Part shown: positions 1 to 7,567 of the stretch, piece by piece | Position numbering within the stretch: the first letter of the stretch is position 1 | How the letters are laid out: each line of letters starts with the position of its first letter | Assembly: GCA_963775085.1 (NCBI GenBank) | Contig: CAVZHO010000005.1 | Span: 1-64,000, forward strand | From: JAAFIP01 sp963775085 | GTDB taxonomy: Bacteria > Pseudomonadota > Gammaproteobacteria > Burkholderiales > Burkholderiaceae_C | DNA: 64,000 nucleotides | Direction of reading: 5' to 3' | Notes under the pieces: generated by a model | Told to the model about the DNA's origin: nothing | Seen by the model: only the letters and a program-made list of their open reading frames with translations | The model's database searches: none | Position numbers and translations under genes: made by a program

Positions 1-664
1 TCAGCTTCGCCTTGAAGTGATCCCAGGCGCGTTTGAACAGCGCCTCGTTCCATAGCTTTTCTTTGCACATGGCCATCTCGTGGTCGGTAAACACATAGGG
101 CTTGCCCACTTGCAGGGCCATGTACTGGCGGTAGGCGTTGTCTTCCATGTAGTTGGCCAGTACAAAGGCTTCGACGATGGTTTTGCCTACCGTTACGCCG
201 CCATGCGACTTCATCAGCGCGGCGGGGCTGCTGCCCAGCGTGGCGGCCAGGCGGTCGGCCATCGGTTTGTTGTTGATGGAGTTGGGCGAGTCGAGCACCG
301 GCATGGGGTAGAGCAGGCTGCCCTGGGCGTAGACGGGCAGGTAGTCTAGCCCGGCCATGGTGAGGAAGGTAGACCACTTGGGGTGCGCATGCACGACGGC
401 CTGCACGTCGGGGCGGGCGCGGTACACGCCGGCGTGCAGGTGGAACTCCAGCGGCGGCTTGCCGTTGCCCTCCAGCACATTGCCTTCCATGTCGATGTGG
501 CAAATGTCGGCCACGGTGAGGGCGCTGCGCTGGCAGGAGCCAACATTGATGTACATGCCGCGCTCGGTGCGGATGCTGGCGTGGCCGTTGTAGTCGATGA
601 TGTCGGACTGCTCCAGCATGCGGATGCAGTCGGCGAGTTGCTGTTTGATTTCTGTTTCGGTCAT
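1..664 (-). CDS. Class II aldolase/adducin-family protein (partial, runs off left edge)
   Basis: The gene starts at an ATG at 664 and is still open at the left edge, so 221 codons are visible and the C-terminus is missing. The class II aldolase fold is shown by VHAHPKW at residues 91-97, which supplies paired zinc-binding histidines, by MKSHGG at 151-156, and by an acidic residue in PLEFHLH near residue 73. Family members cleave or decarboxylate hydroxy-acid or sugar-phosphate substrates with a bound metal. It lies 8 bp downstream of a second class II aldolase-fold gene, so it is the last visible gene of the minus-strand operon. The substrate cannot be read from sequence; an aromatic or hydroxy acid is inferred from the neighbours. 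Confidence 0.8.
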   Translation of the reverse strand, partial: MTETEIKQQLADCIRMLEQSDIIDYNGHASIRTERGMYINVGSCQRSALTVADICHIDMEGNVLEGNGKPPLEFHLHAGVYRARPDVQAVVHAHPKWSTFLTMAGLDYLPVYAQGSLLYPMPVLDSPNSINNKPMADRLAATLGSSPAALMKSHGGVTVGKTIVEAFVLANYMEDNAYRQYMALQVGKPYVFTDHEMAMCKEKLWNEALFKRAWDHFKAKL

Positions 665-672
665 AGAGGCTC

Positions 673-1422
673 CTACCAGTTGAATTGTTTGCGTACCTGC
701 GCGCGCCACAGCTCCCAGGCACGCAGGGCAGCGTTTTGGTTCACCGCATCGGCCAGGCGGCCCTCTTCGCTGTCCAGTGCGGCCATGGGCTCGCCGTCGG
801 CCAAGGCTACTGTCCAGTGCTGGATGCGGGCATTCACCTCGGTGTACACGGCGCGAAACACCGCTGTTTGCAGCGACGCACCGCAGGCCACGCTGCCGTG
901 GGCGCGCATCAGGCAGACATGTTTTTTGCCCAGCACCTGGGCCAGGGCCACGCCTTTGTCGCCATTACCTACCAGCATGTCGGTGGCACCAAACTTCTCG
1001 CGGATGTCAAACACCGGCACACCCTCGGCCAAAAAAGCCGCGTTGTGGAACATAGCTTGCATGGGCTGCTTCACATGGCCAAAGGGCACCACAGAGGGGG
1101 AATGGCTGTGCACCACCGACATCACGTCGGGCCGCGCCTTGTAGATTTCGCCGTGGATAAAGCGCTCTAAAAAGCTGTTGCGGCCGTTGGCGTTGCAGGG
1201 CTGGCTGTCCAGGGTGTATTCGATGATGTCGTCTGGCGTAACCAGGGCAGGTGCCACCGAACGCGCCATCAAGTAGCGCTGCGGTGCAGTAGGGTGGCGC
1301 ATGGACACATGGCCAAAGCCGTCCATCACGCCCTGGGCTACCAGGATGTGGCCTGCCGCGGCCAGGTCGCTCAGTAGCTCGCTGGCCACTGGCCCGCCGG
1401 AGAGAGGTGTGCTGTCGGTCAT
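673..1422 (-). CDS. Class II aldolase/adducin-family protein, possible aromatic-acid decarboxylase
   Basis: This 249-residue protein has the class II aldolase metal site: HSHSP at residues 105-109 and MRAHGS further on, with FLERFIHGEIY near 84-94 carrying a likely catalytic glutamate. Known relatives include L-fuculose-phosphate aldolase and also decarboxylases of dihydroxyphthalate and of a methylpyridine dicarboxylate. It follows the 4,5-dihydroxyphthalate decarboxylase-like gene by 15 bp and precedes another class II aldolase-fold gene by 8 bp, so the three are probably co-transcribed. I infer a decarboxylase or aldolase role in breakdown of an aromatic or hydroxy acid taken up with help of the nearby Bug receptor. 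The exact substrate is unknown. Confidence 0.82.
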   Translation of the reverse strand: MTDSTPLSGGPVASELLSDLAAAGHILVAQGVMDGFGHVSMRHPTAPQRYLMARSVAPALVTPDDIIEYTLDSQPCNANGRNSFLERFIHGEIYKARPDVMSVVHSHSPSVVPFGHVKQPMQAMFHNAAFLAEGVPVFDIREKFGATDMLVGNGDKGVALAQVLGKKHVCLMRAHGSVACGASLQTAVFRAVYTEVNARIQHWTVALADGEPMAALDSEEGRLADAVNQNAALRAWELWRAQVRKQFNW

Positions 1423-1437
1423 GGCATTTGAACCAGA

Positions 1438-2427
1438 TTAAATAACGATCTTGGTCATGATACCCGCCGGGAAAATATCCTCGGGCGTGAACTGGCGGTG
1501 CGCGATGCCTTGCTGGTAGGTGTACAGCGCCATTTGCTCCCAGGTAGGGCGGTTTTCTTCAATGCCGTAGGGGAACAGGTCGCCGTCGAACTTGTCGCGC
1601 ATTTTGCGGGCGTAGGTGGACAGCCAGGCCAGCGGGTAGCGCGATACGGCGGGGTCTAGCAGGCGCTCGATACTGCGGCGCTTGGACTCCAAAAACGCGT
1701 TGTACATATTGCGCGCCACCCAGGGGTGATCCTCCAGAATAGAGCGCTTCATGGCGATGATGTGCATGATGGGCCAGACCTTGGTTTTGTCAAAGTAGTC
1801 TTCTTCCATCTCCTGGTGGTTGGGCAGCAGGCGCTCTACGTCGGGGTGGCCCTCCAGAAAGCAGGTAGGCGGGCGGGCAATGATGGCGCAGTCAATCTCG
1901 CCGCTGGCCAGCATCTCGCTCAGCGACTTGTTGGCTACGCGGGTGAGCTTCACGCCCTGCGGTAGGGTGATCTCTACCTTTTCTTCACGCCCGGGCGCGT
2001 TGGCCCCGGCCTGGTACCAATGCACATCGGTCAGCTTCACGCCCATCTCGTTGTGCAGCCAGCCACGCATGTACACGGCGGCAGAATGCGCCCATTCGGG
2101 AGAGCCGATTTTTTTGCCCACCAGGTCTTTCACGCTTTTGATCCCGCTCTTTTTATTCACATAAAACGAACTAAAGCGAAACAGGCGCGAGCAGATGACG
2201 GGCAGGCCAATGATGTCGCTGTCAGGCCGCGTGACTTGCGTCGAAAACTTGGCAAACGATAGCTCCGACAGATCGAACTCACGGTTGGCGGTAAAGCGGG
2301 CAAAGCACTCATGGTGACCCAGGTTGAGCCAGTTCAGGTCAATGCCCTCGGCCTTGACCACGCCGGAGCGAAAGTCGCGGAAATGGTCGTAGTCGGTGGT
2401 GGCGATGGTCAGTTGCAGTTGCGACAT
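1438..2427 (-). CDS. 4,5-dihydroxyphthalate decarboxylase-like protein (periplasmic-binding-protein fold)
   Basis: The protein resembles 4,5-dihydroxyphthalate decarboxylase (Pht5 type), a family sharing the fold of NitT/TauT substrate-binding proteins. The reading starts MSQLQLTIATTDYDHF and contains EFDLSELSFAKF, GLPVICSRLFRFSSFYVN and GKKIGSPEWAHSAAVYMRGW, which I recognise as typical. The reading frame is open 49 codons upstream of 2427, but homologues start at MSQLQ and no signal peptide is present in either version, in keeping with a cytoplasmic enzyme rather than a transporter receptor. The ribosome-binding site before 2427 is weak. It stands between a Bug receptor gene and two class II aldolase genes, suggesting an aromatic dicarboxylate pathway. 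Confidence 0.75.
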   Translation of the reverse strand: MSQLQLTIATTDYDHFRDFRSGVVKAEGIDLNWLNLGHHECFARFTANREFDLSELSFAKFSTQVTRPDSDIIGLPVICSRLFRFSSFYVNKKSGIKSVKDLVGKKIGSPEWAHSAAVYMRGWLHNEMGVKLTDVHWYQAGANAPGREEKVEITLPQGVKLTRVANKSLSEMLASGEIDCAIIARPPTCFLEGHPDVERLLPNHQEMEEDYFDKTKVWPIMHIIAMKRSILEDHPWVARNMYNAFLESKRRSIERLLDPAVSRYPLAWLSTYARKMRDKFDGDLFPYGIEENRPTWEQMALYTYQQGIAHRQFTPEDIFPAGIMTKIVI

Positions 2428-2598
2428 AGATGCCGTTTCGAGAGGATTTGGGCCAGAGAAATGGCGTTGGCCAGGAGCGCTGATTATCGGCGATGCGCCC
2501 AAGCCAACGCTTGAGTTTTCCTCATGCAACTCTGCACATGCCAGGCTGACTTGGCACGTTGCGGCGAACGCCATCGTGCTCGACCATGTGGTGTCCGA

Positions 2599-3597
2599 TC
2601 AGTCCAGCTTGGCACCCGACTCTTTGACCACTTTGGCCCACTTGGCGGTCTCCACCTGAATATGCTGCGCCAGCGCCTCAGGTGTACCGGGGGCGACGTC
2701 CAGGCCCAAGGCCGTGAGCTTCTCGCGCACATCGGGCAGGTTCATCACACGCAGCGTCTCGGCGTTGATCTTGGCCAACACGTCTTTGGGCAAGCCGGCA
2801 GGAGCCATCAACGCAAACCACGAGGTCGCCTCAAAACCGGGCAGGCCCGACTCGGCCAGCGTAGGGATATTGGGCGCGGCGGGTGAGCGCGTGGCGCTGG
2901 TCACCGCGATGGCGCGAACATCACCGGACTTGACCAGCGGCAAGGCCGAAGGCATGTTGTCAAAGATCATGCTGATGCGCCCACCCAGCAGATCGGGCAC
3001 GGCCTGTGCGCGGCCTTTATAGGGGATGTGCTGCATCTTTACGCCCGCCAGCGTGTTGAATAGTTCTCCCGAGAGGTGAATGGACGTGCCGCTGCCGGAT
3101 GAACCAAAGGTCAGTGGTGTAGTGCCCGCCAGGGCGATCAGTTCTTTGACGGTTTTAGCGGGCACGTCTTTGTTGACCACCAGCAGATTGGGCGTAGCCG
3201 CGAGAAAACTCACCGAGGTGAAGTCTTTGATGTTGTCATACGGCATCTTGGCGTACAGTGCCGGGTTGATGGCGTGGGTACCTACGGTGGAGACCAACAG
3301 GGTATTACCATCGGCCGGACTTTTGGCCACAAAATCGGCCCCGATATTGCCCCCCGCGCCGGGCTTGTTGTCCACCGTGAAGGTCTGCCCCAGAGCCTGC
3401 CCCCATTTGTCGGCCAGCACGCGGGCCAAGGTGTCGGGTGCGCCACCGGGTGGAAAGGTCACCACGATCTTTACGGGTTTAGTGGGCCACACGCTGGTCT
3501 GCGCTTGGGCATATGACGTGGTCAAAGCAGCGGCCAGCAATATGCGGGCTAGCAGATTAAACGCGCACAAGCGCTGGCGGATGGACGTTGCTGACAT
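2599..3597 (-). CDS. Bug-family tripartite tricarboxylate transporter substrate-binding protein
   Basis: A periplasmic receptor of the Bug family, very numerous in Burkholderiales. The N-terminus is a signal peptide ending near YAQAQT, followed by WPTKPVKIVVTFPPGG and then NKPGAGGNIGADFVAKSPAD, the usual Bug blocks; GTSIHLSGELF and IPYKGRAQAVPDLLGG follow. An upstream in-frame start exists at 3630, but ATG at 3597 has AGGAG eight bases before it and gives a proper signal peptide. It probably binds a carboxylated compound and delivers it to a TctAB-like or other permease, which is not in the window. A 171 bp gap separates it from the decarboxylase-like gene downstream; joint transcription is likely but not proven. 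Confidence 0.88.
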   Translation of the reverse strand: MSATSIRQRLCAFNLLARILLAAALTTSYAQAQTSVWPTKPVKIVVTFPPGGAPDTLARVLADKWGQALGQTFTVDNKPGAGGNIGADFVAKSPADGNTLLVSTVGTHAINPALYAKMPYDNIKDFTSVSFLAATPNLLVVNKDVPAKTVKELIALAGTTPLTFGSSGSGTSIHLSGELFNTLAGVKMQHIPYKGRAQAVPDLLGGRISMIFDNMPSALPLVKSGDVRAIAVTSATRSPAAPNIPTLAESGLPGFEATSWFALMAPAGLPKDVLAKINAETLRVMNLPDVREKLTALGLDVAPGTPEALAQHIQVETAKWAKVVKESGAKLD

Positions 3598-3740
3598 GGT
3601 GTGGGCTCCTGATGCAGTGCGAAAGAACACAAGAAAACCATCCCCTTAGATGACGGTTTTGCACAGTCCATTTTGCGGCGGCAATGGCCGTGGCCCACCA
3701 AGGGCTTTCCCCAGCCATTGCGGCGATGGGAACAAAGCAT

Positions 3741-3816
3741 TGGTGCGGCTGGCGGGGATCGAACCCACGACCCTTGGCTTCGGAGGCCAATACTCTATCC
3801 ACTGAGCTACAGCCGC
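3741..3816 (-). tRNA. tRNA-Arg (anticodon CCG)
   Basis: The reverse strand folds as a full cloverleaf with encoded CCA: acceptor GCGGCTG pairs with CAGCCGC, the anticodon stem TTGGC/GCCAA encloses loop CTCCGAA (anticodon CCG, reading CGG), and the T arm is GTGGG-TTCGATC-CCCGC. The discriminator base is A, as expected for Arg. It is 76 nt including CCA. It lies between the Bug receptor gene and a plus-strand cytochrome gene. Confidence 0.96.
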
Positions 3817-3877
3817 ACTGAGAACACCGATTGTAGTGCGCTATGCACAGGCCAAGGGTTTGCACGGGTCGCGCGGC

Positions 3878-3883
3878 TATAAT
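3878..3883 (+). promoter_or_regulatory. Probable -10 box for the cytochrome c gene
   Basis: A perfect TATAAT lies 42 bp upstream of the cytochrome start codon. A TTGCAC at 3860-3865 is only 12 bp away, too close for a standard -35, so the -35 element is unclear. Confidence 0.4.
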
Positions 3884-3925
3884 TGTGGGTTGTTTTGACC
3901 CCTCCCCGCACTACCTGAGACCACC

Positions 3926-4546
3926 ATGAGCAGCTCTGACCACCACGACGATCACCACGAAGGCCCGATTAAAACGCCCAAGCAATTGCTGGTGCTGGTT
4001 TTATTCTCATTTATCGCTCCGGTGTTGATCATCATCGCGCTGGTGTACTTTGTCAGCTCGGCGGCCAAACCTGCCAGCGATGTGCATGCCATTGCAGCCG
4101 AGTCGCCTGATAAAAAGAACATCAGTCTGGGCGGCATCTCCACGCTGGATCTGGAGCAAGGCGTGAAGGCGCGGATCCAAAAAGTGGGCATGGTCGAAAT
4201 TCGGGATGCCAACCGCCCTCTGAAGGCGGGTGAAGAGGTCTACAAAGCCCAGTGCGTCGCCTGCCATGCAGCCGGTGTGGCCAATGCACCCAAGTTTGGC
4301 GATGCAGCCGCTTGGGGCCCGCGGATTGCCACCGGCTACGATGCTTTGCTGACCTCGGCCCTCAAAGGCAAGGGTGCCATGGCAGCCCAGGGTGGCGGCG
4401 ACTTTGAAGATGCAGAGATAGGCCGCGCCGTGGTGTACTTGACGGCGGCGGCGGGTGGCAAGTTTGCCGTCCCTGAGCGCGCCGCAGCGGGTGCGGCAGC
4501 TGCACCGGCTGCTGCAGCTGCCTCGGCAGCGGTGGCCAGCAAGTAA
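3926..4546 (+). CDS. Membrane-anchored monohaem cytochrome c (c5-like)
   Basis: A 206-residue protein with a His/Asp-rich N-terminus, one membrane anchor at about residues 20-43, and a periplasmic haem domain with CVACH at 110-114. The haem segment reads VYKAQCVACHAAGVANAPKFGD and ends in an Ala-rich tail, typical of cytochrome c5-type electron carriers in betaproteobacteria, where they pass electrons to terminal oxidases. A methionine axial ligand is probably in KGKGAMAAQGGG. The gene is monocistronic: it has its own -10 box upstream and a strong intrinsic terminator 18 bp after the stop. No linked oxidase gene is present. Confidence 0.88.
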   Translation: MSSSDHHDDHHEGPIKTPKQLLVLVLFSFIAPVLIIIALVYFVSSAAKPASDVHAIAAESPDKKNISLGGISTLDLEQGVKARIQKVGMVEIRDANRPLKAGEEVYKAQCVACHAAGVANAPKFGDAAAWGPRIATGYDALLTSALKGKGAMAAQGGGDFEDAEIGRAVVYLTAAAGGKFAVPERAAAGAAAAPAAAAASAAVASK

Positions 4547-4563
4547 TTCTGCGCTGCGCAGTC

Positions 4564-4588
4564 AAAACCGCCTTGCAGGCGGTTTTTT
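4564..4588 (+). terminator. Rho-independent terminator of the cytochrome gene
   Basis: The stem AAAACCGCC pairs perfectly with GGCGGTTTT across a 5-base loop and runs into a T tract. It lies 18 bp after the cytochrome stop codon. Confidence 0.9.
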
Positions 4589-4605
4589 GTTGCCATTTTC
4601 AGGCT

Positions 4606-4651
4606 GTAGTCCTTGTGAACAGGACGTTAGCAGCTATATAAATAATAGCAT
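4606..4651. repeat. Bipartite palindromic repeat (copy 1)
   Basis: One hairpin is GTCCTTGTGAACAGGAC and the second is GCTATATAAATAATAGC, joined by GTTAGCA. The same two-hairpin design recurs about 14 times in the window. This copy lies between convergent genes. Confidence 0.85.
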
Positions 4652-4669
4652 TTACCCGTTGCAAAATAG

Positions 4670-5233
4670 CTACGGCGATAGGCTCGGTACCGCGGGTCCA
4701 CTGTGCAACGCCTGCGGGCTGCGCACATAGCCATAGCGTATGGGCAAGTCGTGGGCCAGTTGCTGCTGCGGCACCCACAGGCCCTGCTCTACGGCGTCTG
4801 CCGCCAAGCCTACGTCGTTGGTGTGTACCAGGCCAAAGCCCGCGTCGGTTTCCATGTAGACCCGGCCCAGCTCGTCTACCACGCAGCGCTGGGCTCGCAC
4901 CGCCTGGCCGGTGTGCGCCAGCAGGCTCCAGTCGTTTTGCACCCGCCACACGTAGGGCGTGGCTTGCAGCTCGACATACACACGCTGCGGGCCGTTTTGA
5001 AAGAACCACTGCCCCTGCTTATCGCTCATATAGTTACGCTGGATAAAGTCGATCAGCTTCTCGTGCTGCAACAGCGAGCCTTTGGCACCGGGCGTACCGC
5101 TGCTAAAGCTGCCCAGTGCCTGGCTGCGGTCATCACGCATCCACCACTGGCCGCGTGCATCCAGTCCCAGCCATCCATAGCAATGCGGCACGTTAGGCCA
5201 CTTGGCCATAGCCTTGAGAACGATGTCATCCAT
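4670..5233 (-). CDS. Conserved protein of unknown function (betaproteobacterial type)
   Basis: A 187-residue soluble protein that I recognise only as a conserved betaproteobacterial family without an assigned role. The start MDDIVLKAMAKWPNVPHCYG and the aromatic-rich segments WLGLDARGQWWMRDDR and QWFFQNGPQRVYVELQATPY suggest a beta-rich domain. It has no signal peptide or membrane segment. The C-terminus ends 19 bp from palindromic repeat copy 1. The YheT-like gene upstream on the same strand is 56 bp away, so the two may be co-transcribed. I do not assign a function. Confidence 0.7.
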   Translation of the reverse strand: MDDIVLKAMAKWPNVPHCYGWLGLDARGQWWMRDDRSQALGSFSSGTPGAKGSLLQHEKLIDFIQRNYMSDKQGQWFFQNGPQRVYVELQATPYVWRVQNDWSLLAHTGQAVRAQRCVVDELGRVYMETDAGFGLVHTNDVGLAADAVEQGLWVPQQQLAHDLPIRYGYVRSPQALHSGPAVPSLSP

Positions 5234-5289
5234 GGTGCAATTATCTTTATTTATATGCGTTTATGCAGGAGTAAGTACCAACCTCTTGA

Positions 5290-6294
5290 CTAAAGTTGCG
5301 CCAACAACCAGCCGCCCACCGCGTCGGGCAGGGCGCGCACATGGCCGGGCGGGCTGCCAGCAGGAAAGCCCACATGTCCGCCATGGCGGGGCTGCCAGAG
5401 GGTCACATAGCGGCCCACCTCATGCTGCGCGGGCAGGCTACTGGCCGGTACGAAGCCGTCGTTTAAGGTGTTCAGTACCAGTGCCGGGATGCGCAGGCGC
5501 GTCAGGTGCGGTTTGGCTGAGGCGCGGGTCCAATAGTCATCGGTATTTTTAAAACCGTGCAGTGGGGCGGTAAACAGGTTGTCAAACTCATACAGGTCGC
5601 GCGCGGCCAGCAGCTTTTCGCGGTTGAACAGGCCGGGGTGACGGTCTAAGCGCGCTATCGCCTTGGGCTTCATGCTGCGCAAAAACATGCGGGTGTAGAC
5701 CTGGCGGTTAAAGCCGCGCCCAATGGCCAGGCCCGAGGCCATCAGGTCGATAGGCGAGCACACAGCGGCTACGGCGCTCACCACCTTGGAGGCCGCCTCG
5801 CCCATCTCCTGCGCCCAGCGCAGCAAGGCGTTACCGCCCAATGACACGCCCACGGCCACTATGCACCGCTGCGGGTGTTCTGAACGCATACGCTGCAAAA
5901 TCCAGCCTATTTCTTCATAGTCGCCCGAATGGTAAGCGCGCGGAGCCCGATTGATCTCTCCACTACAACCACGAAAATGCGGCACGGCAAAACCAAGCGC
6001 ATGCTGCGCCGCCCAGTCAGCAAAGGCCTGTGCATAGTGGCTCGCGGAGGAACCCTCCAGACCATGGAAGAGCACCAACAAGGGTGCGCTAACTGGCAAT
6101 GAAGCCGCAAAATCGACATCAATGAAGTCACCATCCGGCGTATCCCAGCGTTCGCGCCGCAGAACGGGCGCTGGCCCGAAATGGCGGCGCGAGAACAAAG
6201 CAGGCCAAATGGTCTGCAACTGGCCACCCGGCAGCCAGCGTGGCGCCTGGTAATGCAAAGCGTGGTGCTGCAAATGTGGCCTGGAGTCTGTCAT
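5290..6294 (-). CDS. YheT-like alpha/beta-hydrolase
   Basis: An alpha/beta-hydrolase of the YheT/EMB8 group. The nucleophile elbow GVSLGG puts Ser at residue 151, the oxyanion region is FHGLEGSS at 77-84, and the C-terminal NDGFVP and HGGHVGF supply the likely acid and histidine. The N-terminal PRWLPGGQLQTIWPALF block is diagnostic of the family. The frame opens further upstream, to 6357, but that part is encoded by palindromic repeat copy 2, so ATG at 6294 is the better start. Substrates of this family are poorly defined; esterase activity is inferred. Translation probably couples with the unknown gene downstream. Confidence 0.88.
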   Translation of the reverse strand: MTDSRPHLQHHALHYQAPRWLPGGQLQTIWPALFSRRHFGPAPVLRRERWDTPDGDFIDVDFAASLPVSAPLLVLFHGLEGSSASHYAQAFADWAAQHALGFAVPHFRGCSGEINRAPRAYHSGDYEEIGWILQRMRSEHPQRCIVAVGVSLGGNALLRWAQEMGEAASKVVSAVAAVCSPIDLMASGLAIGRGFNRQVYTRMFLRSMKPKAIARLDRHPGLFNREKLLAARDLYEFDNLFTAPLHGFKNTDDYWTRASAKPHLTRLRIPALVLNTLNDGFVPASSLPAQHEVGRYVTLWQPRHGGHVGFPAGSPPGHVRALPDAVGGWLLAQL

Positions 6295-6304
6295 GGCATG
6301 ATAT

Positions 6305-6350
6305 ATGCTACTATTTATATAGCTAATTATGTCCTGTTGACAAGGACTAC
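6305..6350. repeat. Bipartite palindromic repeat (copy 2)
   Basis: GCTACTATTTATATAGC-type hairpin followed by GTCCTGTTGACAAGGAC. It lies 11 bp upstream of the YheT start codon and would form the 5' leader of that gene. Confidence 0.85.
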
Positions 6351-6375
6351 ATGGCAATATTACCGCGAAAACAGG

Positions 6376-6825
6376 TCAGTGCAATACCACCGGTGCGTCC
6401 GACAGCTCCTGCATCTCGCGCGGCGTGCCGGGGCTGGCATGGTGTGCCACCATGCGCCAGCCTTGCGCGGTCTTGTGGTACACGTTGGTAGCGATCACAT
6501 AGGCTTCGCGTGGGCCTTCGGGGGTCATGACTTCGATTTTTTCCAGCACGTTATGCACTGCGCTGGCCAGGGATTCAATTTTGCGTACCCTTTGGGGCGT
6601 GGCTTTGATCGTGCCGTTGGCAAACATGGCATCAAAAGCCGAGCGAATGGCCCCTGCACCCACCACACGGGGGCCGCCGGGGTGTACGCAGACGATTTCG
6701 TCCTCATCGGCCCAGCAGGCCATCAACTTGTCAATATCGCCCTTTTGCATCGCCTCGTAGAAGGCGGCCTCGATATCGTCGGCACTGCCACCGACGGTAA
6801 CGGATTGGAGCTTTGATTTGCGCAT
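6376..6825 (-). CDS. NTF2-like (SnoaL/DUF4440-type) protein
   Basis: A 149-residue single-domain protein with the NTF2-like pattern: helix AAFYEAMQKGDIDKLMACWADEDE, then VCVHPGG, GAGAIRSAFDAMF, and C-terminal strands with VYHKTAQGWRMVAHHASP. Members of this fold serve as small isomerases, dehydratases or ligand-binding subunits, and many bacterial stand-alone copies have no known substrate. No signal peptide. Repeat copy 2 separates it from the YheT-like gene. It is the first gene downstream of the tRNA-fMet terminator on this strand. Confidence 0.82.
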   Translation of the reverse strand: MRKSKLQSVTVGGSADDIEAAFYEAMQKGDIDKLMACWADEDEIVCVHPGGPRVVGAGAIRSAFDAMFANGTIKATPQRVRKIESLASAVHNVLEKIEVMTPEGPREAYVIATNVYHKTAQGWRMVAHHASPGTPREMQELSDAPVVLH

Positions 6826-6891
6826 ACCGCGATTATGGAGAAAAACATGTCAACTGGGCGAACCAGCTACCAGGTACATTGCGCTTTGTCC

Positions 6892-6920
6892 AAAAAAAAG
6901 CCAACCCGAAGGTTGGCTTT
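6892..6920 (-). terminator. Rho-independent terminator after tRNA-fMet
   Basis: On the minus strand AAAGCCAACC pairs with GGTTGGCTTT over a TTCG loop and is followed by a run of eight T. It ends the tRNA-fMet transcript and possibly read-through from rplQ. Confidence 0.92.
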
Positions 6921-6926
6921 ATCTAT

Positions 6927-7003
<77 letters not shown>

Positions 7004-7062
7004 TCATTGTCTCTATTGTACTCGCTATCACCTTGCCGTGCCAGATATAGCGAGAAATAACT

Positions 7063-7452
7063 TTATGCTGCTACAGGTTCGCTAGCAGACGTATCAGGGC
7101 GATCCACCAGCTCGACATAGGCCATCGGGGCGTTGTCACCCACGCGGAAACCCATTTTCAGAATGCGGGTATAGCCACCGGGACGCGTCTTGTAGCGTGG
7201 GCCCAGCTCGGCAAACAGCTTGACGACCATGTCGCGGTCACGCAGGCGGTTAAACGCCAGGCGCTTGTTGGCCAGGGTGGGCTCTTTGGCCAGCGTGATC
7301 ATCGGTTCGACGACGCGGCGCAGCTCCTTGGCCTTGGGCAATGTGGTTTTGATGGCCTCGTGCTGAATCAGCGAGTTCATCATGTTACGCAGCATAGCGA
7401 GACGGTGCTCGCTGGTGCGGTTGAGTTTACGAAGTCCTTGTCCGTGGCGCAT
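7063..7452 (-). CDS. rplQ: 50S ribosomal protein L17
   Basis: A 129-residue L17, starting MRHGQGLRKLNRTSEHRLAM, with RNMMNSLIQHEAIKTT and the final block GDNAPMAYVELVDRP. L17 sits near the exit of the 50S tunnel. It is the last gene of the joined spc-alpha operon, 115 bp after rpoA. A weak hairpin (7021-7054) lacking a T tract and then tRNA-fMet follow it. Confidence 0.97.
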   Translation of the reverse strand: MRHGQGLRKLNRTSEHRLAMLRNMMNSLIQHEAIKTTLPKAKELRRVVEPMITLAKEPTLANKRLAFNRLRDRDMVVKLFAELGPRYKTRPGGYTRILKMGFRVGDNAPMAYVELVDRPDTSASEPVAA

Positions 7453-7567
7453 GGTGCTTTCCTTTCAATGTAATCGAGATGGCCGTATCAGGTACCACCT
7501 ACGCACTTGCCCCTGTCAATGCGGTGGGGCGATTTAACTAACTCTTGTTCACACTAAGCTGGTCAGC

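Noticed and set aside
3675..3732. Imperfect hairpin (GCAATGG/CCATTGC) after tRNA-Arg as terminator
   Set aside because: Long imperfect loop and no T tract on the minus strand.
3860..3883. TTGCAC-TATAAT as a complete promoter of the cytochrome gene
   Set aside because: The spacer is only 12 bp, too short for sigma-70; only the -10 box is kept.
7021..7054. CTCGCTAT/ATAGCGAG hairpin after rplQ as terminator
   Set aside because: No T tract follows on the minus strand; the convincing terminator is at 6892-6920 after tRNA-fMet.
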